The notes below the pieces were generated by a model, which did not search any database, had not been told where the DNA came from, and was given only the letters and a program-made list of their open reading frames with translations. From contig CAJUBT010000005.1 in assembly GCA_910584815.1 (NCBI GenBank), forward strand, positions 1 to 20,726: a DNA stretch of 20,726 nt, written 5' to 3'. The DNA is from an uncultured Christensenella sp. (GTDB lineage Bacteria > Bacillota > Clostridia > Christensenellales > UBA1242). Shown piece after piece: positions 1 to 6,131 of the stretch (position 1 is its first letter; each line of letters starts with the position of its first letter). The position numbers and the translations under genes were made by a program.

Positions 1-29
1 ATTAAAAACATAAAAGTTATGCAAAACTA

Positions 30-58
30 TTGCATAATTTTTTTTTGTATGTTATAAT
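30..58 (+). promoter_or_regulatory. SigA-type promoter of rpsB-tsf
   Basis: TTGCAT at 30-35 and a perfect TATAAT at 53-58 are 17 bases apart, and TG one base before the -10 hexamer makes it an extended -10 promoter. Transcription would start near 65 and leave a leader of about 118 bases before rpsB. The same -35 hexamer, spacing and extended -10 recur before the Asp23 gene at 16247-16275. Confidence 0.75.
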
Positions 59-64
59 TTACCG

Positions 65-182
65 TTTTAAAATTCGCACTCATAATTTTTCTTGTGCTTT
101 TTTAAGTTTCATAAAAAAGTGTAAGTAGAAATTTAACTACTAAATTATGGGGAGGGTTTAACAAGAAGGAGGATTTTTATTT
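65..182 (+). other. rpsB 5' leader, possible regulatory RNA
   Basis: The leader is long for a gene with a simple ribosome binding site. It contains a short GCAC/GTGC pairing (76-79 with 94-97) directly followed by six T, and a 6-bp hairpin AATTTA/TAAATT (130-135 with 141-146). The Shine-Dalgarno AAGGAGG at 166-172 sits 10 bases before the start. Ribosomal protein genes often have autoregulatory leaders, but the first stem is too short to call an attenuator and I recognise no known leader class. Control by S2 is inference only. Confidence 0.3.
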
Positions 183-971
183 ATGCCAGTAATTTCAATG
201 AAACAATTATTAGAGGCAGGGGTTCACTTTGGTCACCAATCAAATAAATGGAACCCAAAAATGAAGAAGTATATTTTTACAACAAGGAATGATATTCATA
301 TCATAAACCTAGAAGATACTTCTGACTTATGCGACAAAGCATACTATTTCATAAGGGATATGGTTGCTAGTGGCAAAAATGTGTTGTTCGTAGGAACAAA
401 AAAACAAGCTCAAGAAGCTATTGAACAAGATGCAAAGCGTTGCGGAATGTATTACATTGTTAACCGTTGGTTAGGCGGAACTTTAACAAACTTTAAAACA
501 ATTAAAACCAGAATTGCAAGACTTAACAAATTAAACCAAATGGAACAAGTTGGAGAATTTGATTTACTTCCTAAAAAAGAAGTTGCAGGTCTTAAAAAAG
601 AAAAAGATAAACTTGAAAAGGCTCTTGGTGGAATTAAAGATATGCCAGACCTTCCAGGTGTTATGTTTGTTGTAGACCCTAAAAAAGAACATATTGCTGT
701 TAAAGAAGCAAGAGCTCTTGGAATTGCTATTGTTGGCATTGTAGACACTAATTGTGATCCAGATGATGTTGACTATCCAATTCCAGCAAACGATGATGCT
801 ATTAGGGCTGTTAAACTAATTGTAAGTGCTATGGCAGATGCTGTTATAGAAGCAAAAGAAGGCGTTACCTTAAGAAATGTTGAAGAAGCAGTAGAAGAAG
901 AATCAAAAGAAGAAATCAACTTAGCAGAAGCAATTAATACTGAAGTTTCAAGTGAAATTGAATCTAAATAA
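183..971 (+). CDS. rpsB: 30S ribosomal protein S2
   Basis: This encodes small-subunit protein S2, which binds 16S rRNA late in 30S assembly and is needed for S1 and mRNA docking. The 262-residue product has the S2 signature near the N-terminus (KQLLEAGVHFGHQ followed by WNPKM), the central RWLGGTLTNF segment and the PD.PG.MFVVDPKKE segment with the later IVDTNCDPD.VDYPIPANDDA block. Length is normal for the family. The last 30 or so residues form an acidic tail rich in Glu, a variable region in S2. The start is fixed by AAGGAGG at 166-172. It is co-transcribed with tsf, 41 bases downstream, the usual bacterial pairing. Confidence 0.98.
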   Translation: MPVISMKQLLEAGVHFGHQSNKWNPKMKKYIFTTRNDIHIINLEDTSDLCDKAYYFIRDMVASGKNVLFVGTKKQAQEAIEQDAKRCGMYYIVNRWLGGTLTNFKTIKTRIARLNKLNQMEQVGEFDLLPKKEVAGLKKEKDKLEKALGGIKDMPDLPGVMFVVDPKKEHIAVKEARALGIAIVGIVDTNCDPDDVDYPIPANDDAIRAVKLIVSAMADAVIEAKEGVTLRNVEEAVEEESKEEINLAEAINTEVSSEIESK

Positions 972-1012
972 TTTAAATATATTTTAGTAATTTAAAGGGA
1001 GAAACTAATATT

Positions 1013-1663
1013 ATGATTAATGCTAGTGATATTAAAGAATTAAGAGCAAAAACTGGTGCTGGTATTCAAGATTGCCAAAAAGCATTGGCTTCTTGTGATG
1101 GCGATATGGAAAAAGCTGTTGCTTTTTTAAGAGAAAAGGGTATAGCTTCTGTAGCTAAAAAAGCATCTCGTATTGCAGGTGAAGGTGTTGTTGGAAGTTA
1201 TATTCATATGGGTGGCAAAATTGGCGTTTTAGTAGAAATTAACTGCGAAACAGATTTTGTTGCTAAAAGTGAAGAATTTAATAACTTAGTTAAAGATGTT
1301 GCAATGCAAATTGCAGCTGCAAAACCAGAATTTGTGAGAATTGAAGAAGTTCCTCAAGAAAATGTTGAAAAAGAAAAAGAAATTTTAATTGCTCAAGCCG
1401 AAAATGAAGGTAAACCTAAAAATATTGCAGAAAAAATGGTTGAAGGCAGAATTAAAAAATACTATAAAGATGTTTGCTTAATGGAACAAGAATTTGTAAA
1501 AGACCCTTCTAAAACTATTAGTGATTTAATTACCGATGCAACTTTAAAAATTGGTGAAAAAATTACAATTAGAAGATTTGCTCGTTTTGAAATGGGTGAA
1601 GGTCTTGAAAAGAGAAATGACGATTTTGCAAAAGAAGTTATGGATCAAATGAATTCAAAATAA
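1013..1663 (+). CDS. tsf: Translation elongation factor Ts
   Basis: EF-Ts is the guanine-nucleotide exchange factor that regenerates EF-Tu-GTP in the cytoplasm. The 216-residue protein has the N-terminal UBA-like helical domain (residues 1-50, with ELRAKTGAGIQDCQKAL) and the EF-Tu-contacting TDFVA motif at about residues 80-84. It is one of the shorter EF-Ts forms, shorter than the E. coli protein of about 280 residues, which is common outside Proteobacteria. GGGAGAA about 10 bases upstream serves as ribosome binding site. Unlike many genomes, no pyrH or frr follows: a terminator comes directly after the stop. Confidence 0.97.
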   Translation: MINASDIKELRAKTGAGIQDCQKALASCDGDMEKAVAFLREKGIASVAKKASRIAGEGVVGSYIHMGGKIGVLVEINCETDFVAKSEEFNNLVKDVAMQIAAAKPEFVRIEEVPQENVEKEKEILIAQAENEGKPKNIAEKMVEGRIKKYYKDVCLMEQEFVKDPSKTISDLITDATLKIGEKITIRRFARFEMGEGLEKRNDDFAKEVMDQMNSK

Positions 1664-1676
1664 TTAAAAAAACAAT

Positions 1677-1744
1677 AAATGGAGCACATAAGAAAGAAAT
1701 TATTAAAATTTTTATTTTAATTGTGCTTCATTTAATTTTTTTTT
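1677..1744 (+). terminator. Two-tier terminator after tsf
   Basis: An outer stem of 11 pairs (1677-1687 with 1723-1733, one G-U pair) encloses an inner perfect 8-bp hairpin ATTAAAAT/ATTTTAAT (1702-1709 with 1714-1721). A run of nine T lies at 1736-1744. It ends the rpsB-tsf transcript. The rest of the gap to ruvX (1745-1979) is AT-rich; I see no gene and no convincing promoter in it. Confidence 0.75.
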
Positions 1745-1979
1745 AATTAAAAAAATTTTTAAGTAAAACTTCTATTTGTAAAATTAAATATCACAACAAA
1801 AATTTAATTTTATCTAAATTTTTATAAAACACTTTAGTTTAAAAATAAAAATTAATAAAAGATTTAAAACATTATTTTTAAAATAAATAAAAATACTTTT
1901 ATTTTTTTTAAAATTATGTTAATATTTAATTATTAGTAATTTGTTTTGCAAGTTATTCAGGGGGTAAAATTTTTCTTGT

Positions 1980-2393
1980 ATGCGTAAAATGGCACTTGAT
2001 TATGGCGAAGTTCGAATAGGCATTGCTTTTAGCGATATTATGAATATCATTGCAAATGGCTACGAAACATATACTAGGCAAAATTTAGATAAAGATTTAG
2101 AATATCTTTCTAATTTGTGTAAGGAAAAAGAAGTAGACACCATTGTTGTAGGCTTACCAGTTAATATGGATGGAACAGAAGGTGATAGAGCTGTTAAAAC
2201 AAGAGAATTTGCAGAAAAATTATCATCTGTTTCAGGTCTACCAATAAAGTTTTTAGATGAACGCCTTACAAGTGTTTCAGCTGAAAAGATGCTTATAGAG
2301 GCATCTGTTCGCCGAGAAAAGCGTAAACAAGTTATTGATAAAATTTCTGCAACAATTATTTTGCAAAATTATTTAGATATATATTCAAAATAA
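1980..2393 (+). CDS. ruvX: YqgF/RuvX family putative Holliday junction resolvase
   Basis: This is a 137-residue RNase H-fold protein of the YqgF family. Members are annotated as Holliday junction resolvases and in E. coli are linked to 16S rRNA 5'-end maturation; which role applies here is not visible. The N-terminal strand LDYGEVRIGIAFSD carries the first acidic residue (Asp7), the VVGLPVNMDGTEG loop follows, FLDERLTS supplies Glu94, and a C-terminal Asp120 precedes the helix SATIILQNYL, completing the expected acidic site. The only ribosome binding site candidate is GGGGG at 1960-1964, 15 bases before the ATG, which is long. No better in-frame start exists because a stop lies at 1965. A DUF1292 gene follows after 15 bases, as in the Bacillus yrrK-yrzB pair. 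Confidence 0.93.
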   Translation: MRKMALDYGEVRIGIAFSDIMNIIANGYETYTRQNLDKDLEYLSNLCKEKEVDTIVVGLPVNMDGTEGDRAVKTREFAEKLSSVSGLPIKFLDERLTSVSAEKMLIEASVRREKRKQVIDKISATIILQNYLDIYSK

Positions 2394-2408
2394 AGGAGAA
2401 TTAAAATT

Positions 2409-2795
2409 ATGAGTGAAGAATTTAAAAATGGAGTTAATGCAGATCAAGAAGAACTTAGTCCTATCGATTGTCTTTTTGATGAAGATAACACAGATCCAAT
2501 AACATTATTCAATGAAAAAGGTGAAAAAGTTGAGTTTGAACAAATTGCACTTATCCCACTTGAAGATAACGATGACAAAATTTATGCAATTTTAAAACCT
2601 ATTGAAACTATGGAAGGCGTTGGCGAAGATGAAGCTTTAGTTTTTGAAATTGTTGAAAGTGAAGATGATGAGGAAGAAGAATATCTAAACCTTGTTTCAG
2701 ACTTAGACATTATCGATAAAGTTTTTGATGTTTATAACAAACTTATGGATGAAGAAGATGATAAAAACAAAATAGATAAAAAGAAAAACAACTAA
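2409..2795 (+). CDS. DUF1292 family protein (YrzB-like)
   Basis: The 128-residue protein is very acidic. Its core, roughly residues 28-90, matches DUF1292: DPITLFNEKGEKVEFEQIA, then a strand ending DDKIYAILKPIE and the block ALVFEIVESEDDEEEE. The family is small, soluble and of unknown biochemical function, and it is regularly found beside ruvX in Firmicutes. This copy has an extra charged C-terminal tail ending in Lys and Asn, which makes it longer than typical members of about 90 residues. AAAGGAGA lies directly before the start and the gene is co-transcribed with ruvX. Function is not known. Confidence 0.85.
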   Translation: MSEEFKNGVNADQEELSPIDCLFDEDNTDPITLFNEKGEKVEFEQIALIPLEDNDDKIYAILKPIETMEGVGEDEALVFEIVESEDDEEEEYLNLVSDLDIIDKVFDVYNKLMDEEDDKNKIDKKKNN

Positions 2796-2829
2796 TTAAT
2801 TAGTTTTGTATTTCTATGCAAAAAGAATT

Positions 2830-2875
2830 AAGAAAAACTAAATTATAAAAAATAAAATTTAGTTTTTCTTTTGTT
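2830..2875 (+). terminator. Terminator after the DUF1292 gene
   Basis: A perfect 15-bp stem (2830-2844 with 2856-2870) has an 11-base loop and is followed by a T-rich but interrupted tail (TTGTTGTTT). It separates the ruvX operon from lysS. Confidence 0.75.
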
Positions 2876-2951
2876 GTTTATTTAAACAATTTTAAGCAAT
2901 AAAAAACTTATTTAAATTTTTTTACTACACATAAAAAGGAAAAATTAAATT

Positions 2952-4424
2952 ATGGAAGAAAAAGTGCAAAATTTATCAAGCGAAATAGATATTAGGAAAG
3001 AGAAAATTAAAAAATTAAAAGAACAAGGCGTTATTGTTTATAAAGAAAAATTTGATAGAACCTGCACTCTTAAACAAGCAAAAACTATGCAAGATGGTGA
3101 AACGGTTGCTGTTTGTGGTAGAATAACTGCAAGAAGAATAATGGGCAAGTTTAGTTTTTTTGCTATAGAAGATGTTAATGCAAAACTTCAAATTAGCATA
3201 GGCAGAAATGAAATTGATGAAGAAACTTATGCCTTTTTTAAGTCTATGGTAGATATTGGTGATTTTGTTGGAGTTAAAGGGGAACTTTACACAACAAACA
3301 CAGGCGAAAAAACTGTAAGAACAACAGAATTTAATTTATTATCAAAAGCTATTTTGCCATTGCCAGAAAAATTTCACGGGCTTTCAAATCAGGAACAACG
3401 CTATCGTGAAAGATGTATGGACTTGGTTAGTAATGAAGAAAGTAGAAAGGTTTTTTTAAAAAGAAGCCAATTTTTAGCATTTTTAAGAAAGTTTTTAAAT
3501 GAAAATAATTTTTTAGAAGTAGAAACCCCAATTTTGCAAAGTGCTGTTTGTGGTGCTAGTGCTAAACCTTTTTTTACAAAACACAATGCATTAAACAAAA
3601 TTTGTAACTTGCGTATTGCTCCAGAGGTTTATTTAAAACAAGTAATTGCTGGTGGCTTTGACAGAGTTTTTGAAGTTGCAAAATGTTTTAGAAACGAAGG
3701 TATGGACCCAAGCCACTTGCAAGAATTTACTATGGTGGAATGGTATGCTTCATATTGGAATTTTGAAGATAATATAAATTTTTTCACAAAATTTATTAGA
3801 GAAGCCATAAAAGAACTTAATGAAGGAAACCTTGTTTTAACTTATGGTGATAAAGAACTAGATTTTTCTAAAGATTTTATAAGAATTAATTATACAGAAA
3901 AAGTAAACGAAATTTTAGGCTTTAATGTTTTAGATTATACAGACACACAAAAATTAAAGGAAGCCGTTGTAAAAACAAAGTTATTTGCAATGGAAGATTT
4001 TGAGCAATGCAAAACTGTTGGTGGGGTTATAGACCTTATTTATAAACGCAAAATTAGAGAAAATATTGTTCAACCAACCATTCTTTACAACTATCCAGCT
4101 TGTCTTGTTCCTCTTGCAAGAAGAAATGATAAAGATGTAAGGCTTATAGATATGTTCCAAGTGCTTGTTTGCGGTGATGAAATTTGCAAAGCATATTCAG
4201 AGCTTGTAGATCCAATTGTTCAGCGTGAAGCGTTAGAAGAGCAAGCAAATGCAAGAAAACAAGGCGATGATGAAGCAATGGAACTTGATGAGGACTTTTT
4301 AAATGCAATGGAGCACGGTATGCCACCAATTTCGGGCTTAGGTTTTGGTGTAGACAGGCTTATGTGTTTACTTACAAATCAAGAATCAGTTAGAGATGTG
4401 GTTTTATTCCCATTAATGAAATAA
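2952..4424 (+). CDS. lysS: Lysyl-tRNA synthetase, class II
   Basis: LysRS charges tRNA-Lys with lysine in the cytoplasm. The 490-residue length is normal. An N-terminal OB-fold anticodon-binding domain (about residues 50-135) precedes a class II catalytic core. Visible landmarks are QRYRERCMDLV (149-159), LEVETPIL, CGASAKPFFTKHNALN (200-215), motif 2 beginning CFRNEGMD (about 245-252), CKAYSELVDP, and motif 3 GLGFGVDR (462-469) near the C-terminus. Motif 2 continues SHLQEFTMVEWY in place of the usual HNPEFTMLE, so this belongs to a divergent LysRS subgroup. It stands alone between a terminator upstream and an AT-rich gap downstream, with AAAAAGGAAAA as ribosome binding site. I see no T-box before it. 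Confidence 0.96.
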   Translation: MEEKVQNLSSEIDIRKEKIKKLKEQGVIVYKEKFDRTCTLKQAKTMQDGETVAVCGRITARRIMGKFSFFAIEDVNAKLQISIGRNEIDEETYAFFKSMVDIGDFVGVKGELYTTNTGEKTVRTTEFNLLSKAILPLPEKFHGLSNQEQRYRERCMDLVSNEESRKVFLKRSQFLAFLRKFLNENNFLEVETPILQSAVCGASAKPFFTKHNALNKICNLRIAPEVYLKQVIAGGFDRVFEVAKCFRNEGMDPSHLQEFTMVEWYASYWNFEDNINFFTKFIREAIKELNEGNLVLTYGDKELDFSKDFIRINYTEKVNEILGFNVLDYTDTQKLKEAVVKTKLFAMEDFEQCKTVGGVIDLIYKRKIRENIVQPTILYNYPACLVPLARRNDKDVRLIDMFQVLVCGDEICKAYSELVDPIVQREALEEQANARKQGDDEAMELDEDFLNAMEHGMPPISGLGFGVDRLMCLLTNQESVRDVVLFPLMK

Positions 4425-4598
4425 TTAAATTTGTTTTTACTAAATTCAAAATTTGGAAAATTGCAAAATTTATAAAAATAAAGTATTTTTAAAGTTATTT
4501 CTTTGCATTTAATAATTGCTGTTTTAAAGATTAATTTCTTTTTAATGTTAATTAAAGTTTAGCAATAAAATATAATTTTAACTTTATTATTTAAAATA

Positions 4599-4636
4599 AA
4601 AAAAACTTGTGCTTTTTTATTAGCACAAGTTTTTTT
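4599..4636. terminator. Strong, probably bidirectional terminator in the lysS-ytxC gap
   Basis: A perfect 15-bp stem (4599-4613 with 4622-4636) has an 8-base loop, an A run on the left and a T run on the right, so it can work in either direction. It lies 175 bases after the lysS stop. The remainder of the 380-bp gap (4425-4804) is AT-rich with no open frame I would defend. It does contain two further dyads, CTAAAAATT/AATTTTTAG (4734-4754) and the inverted repeat at 4758-4778. Confidence 0.75.
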
Positions 4637-4757
4637 GCATTGCTTTTTAGTTCAGTTTTTTATAAAAATATAATAACATTTTATTTCATATTATGATTTG
4701 CCTCGTTTGTTATTTCAAATAAGCCAATATATGCTAAAAATTTACAATTTTTAGTAG

Positions 4758-4795
4758 TGTTAATTATGAGTATTAACATTTTTAATGCATAAAAT
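4758..4795 (+). promoter_or_regulatory. Candidate sporulation promoter and operator-like dyad before ytxC
   Basis: TGTTAAT and ATTAACA (4758-4764 and 4772-4778) form a perfect 7-bp inverted repeat with a 7-base centre. Overlapping it, GAGTATT (4768-4774) and CATAAAAT (4788-4795) resemble the -35 and -10 of SigE promoters, with a spacer of 13 bases, one shorter than usual. Transcription would start within a few bases of the ytxC ATG at 4805. The reading is suggestive only: AT-rich DNA yields such matches easily. Confidence 0.3.
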
Positions 4796-4804
4796 ACTTT
4801 TGTT

Positions 4805-5554
4805 ATGTGGGAATATTGTATATCTTTTGAAGATAATAAAACAGCAGAAATTTTTAAAAATAGTATATTTAATGAAATTAAATCGCACGGTGGAATATTA
4901 ACTACCTTAGATTCAGGCTATCTATATAAAGTGTTAATTGCATTACCTATTATAGAAAGGTTTAAAGTTCATAATATTATAAAAGAAAAAATTGCCGAAA
5001 CTATTTTACTTTGCATTAAAAGTAAATATATTTTATCGCGTTTAGATTTTGAAACAAATTCTAGCCCAAGTATGCAAGTCTTTTTAAAGGCTTTGATAGT
5101 GTTTGATAGTGATACAGATAAAGATATTATAACAGAACGCCTTAATTTCGATGATAATATAGTTGTAAACTCTTTTGTTAATTTTAAATTAACCTTTTTA
5201 AAAAAGAAGTGGGGCGAACTTGTAAGCCTTGCAAACGATAATGCAATGTATTTGCTAAGCCAAGATAGCACTAACGAACTCATTAAATTTTTAATAAGTA
5301 ACTTGGAATATCGTTGTTATGCGGTAAATGTGTTTTCTAAAAAAGATTGTTATTTCTTATGCGATAATAAGGGTGAAACTATAAACGATTTTTTAATAGA
5401 TAAAACAATTATATACGATGATAATAATTTATTGGTTAATTTAGTAGCTTTAAACCCAGAAAAAATTATTGTTCATTGTAATAACTATGTTAAAGATAAC
5501 TTGCTGAACACTTTATACGAATATTTTGCCAATAGAATTGAGTTATCAAAATAA
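4805..5554 (+). CDS. ytxC: YtxC-like sporulation protein
   Basis: The 249-residue product has no signal peptide or clear membrane segment. Its C-terminal half follows the pattern of the putative sporulation protein YtxC: a helix with VNFKLTFLKKKWGELVSLA, then STNELIKFLISNL, a strand region with VFSKKDCYFLCDNKGE, and the closing LLVNLVALNPEKIIVHCN segment near the C-terminus. The N-terminal half is divergent. Position supports the call, because ytxC lies directly before thrS in Bacillus and clostridia. The molecular function is unknown for the whole family. There is no Shine-Dalgarno sequence before the ATG, unlike nearly all neighbours, and no better start downstream, so leaderless translation is possible. 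Confidence 0.72.
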   Translation: MWEYCISFEDNKTAEIFKNSIFNEIKSHGGILTTLDSGYLYKVLIALPIIERFKVHNIIKEKIAETILLCIKSKYILSRLDFETNSSPSMQVFLKALIVFDSDTDKDIITERLNFDDNIVVNSFVNFKLTFLKKKWGELVSLANDNAMYLLSQDSTNELIKFLISNLEYRCYAVNVFSKKDCYFLCDNKGETINDFLIDKTIIYDDNNLLVNLVALNPEKIIVHCNNYVKDNLLNTLYEYFANRIELSK

Positions 5555-5791
5555 TCAATTCCTTAAATTTCAGTAATTTAGTTTATAAAATATTTTAAAA
5601 ATTTATAAAATCTTTTAAGTTTATTTAGTGGTTGTTTTATGTTTTTAAAATAAGTAAAATTTAAGTGTTTAATTTATAATTATTAAAAAACAAAAAAGTA
5701 TTGTATCAAAAATAAAACTTATTTAATATAGTTTTAATAGCTAAGATAAAAATTAACAACATAAGAAAACTTTAAATTATTAAAAAAAATA

Positions 5792-5820
5792 TTGACTTTA
5801 TTAAAAAAAGTTACTATACT
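5792..5820 (+). promoter_or_regulatory. SigA-type promoter of the thrS T-box transcript
   Basis: TTGACT at 5792-5797 and TATACT at 5815-5820 are exactly 17 bases apart, both one mismatch from consensus. Transcription would begin near 5827, at the 5' edge of the T-box. The gap between ytxC and this promoter (5555-5791) is AT-rich; I see no gene in it. Confidence 0.8.
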
Positions 5821-5826
5821 ACTAAA

Positions 5827-6073
5827 TGTAATCATAGTTAAACCGCAAGACAAGTAGTTTAATATTCATCTTTACCAGAGAAGGCAACACTTTTGGTGGA
5901 AGTTGCGTAAAAGTAATGATATTATAACAAAACCACTGGCGTTCTATGCTTTTTTATATAGTTTTTTAAGTTTAAAAACTTTAAAGTGGCTAAGTATTTG
6001 CTTAGCAATAAAGGTGGAACCACGGAAATTTAAATTTTCGTCCTTTGACTGTTTTTTGTCAAAGGGCTTTTTT
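5827..6073 (+). promoter_or_regulatory. T-box riboswitch controlling thrS
   Basis: This leader senses uncharged tRNA-Thr and prevents premature termination when threonine charging is low. Stem I is recognisable from AGTA at 5853-5856 (S-turn), AGAGA at 5877-5881 and GGTGGA at 5895-5900 (apical motifs) around the GCAAC/GTTGC stem (5884-5888 with 5902-5906). The specifier is probably ACA at 5927-5929, or ACC at 5932-5934; both are Thr codons. Stem III is GCTAAG/CTTAGC (5989-5994 with 6001-6006). The T-box core AAGGTGGAACCACGG is at 6011-6025, where the bulge pairs with the tRNA 3' end. The intrinsic terminator is listed separately. Confidence 0.93.
6040..6073 (+). terminator. T-box regulated terminator before thrS
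   Basis: The 10-bp stem GTCCTTTGAC/GTCAAAGGGC (6040-6049 with 6058-6067, one G-U pair) has an 8-base loop and is followed by six T at 6068-6073. It is the default OFF structure of the thrS T-box and competes with the antiterminator containing the T-box core. Confidence 0.9.
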
Positions 6074-6131
6074 ATTTCAAAAGCCTAAAACCAACTTTGA
6101 CAAAATTTTGTTTTAAAAAAGGGGAAATATT

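Noticed and set aside
147..161. Four-codon upstream frame (ATG to TAA) in the rpsB leader
   Set aside because: There is no Shine-Dalgarno before it, and its G-rich codons look like a secondary purine run; nothing suggests a regulatory peptide.
452..748. Minus-strand open frame of 98 codons inside rpsB
   Set aside because: It is the shadow of a highly conserved gene on the + strand; the same holds for the minus-strand frames inside lysS, ytxC, infC, spoIIIAE, spoIIIAG and proS.
5903..6088. A 61-codon open frame before thrS
   Set aside because: It lies entirely within the T-box stems and terminator, has no ribosome binding site, and its composition follows the RNA structure.
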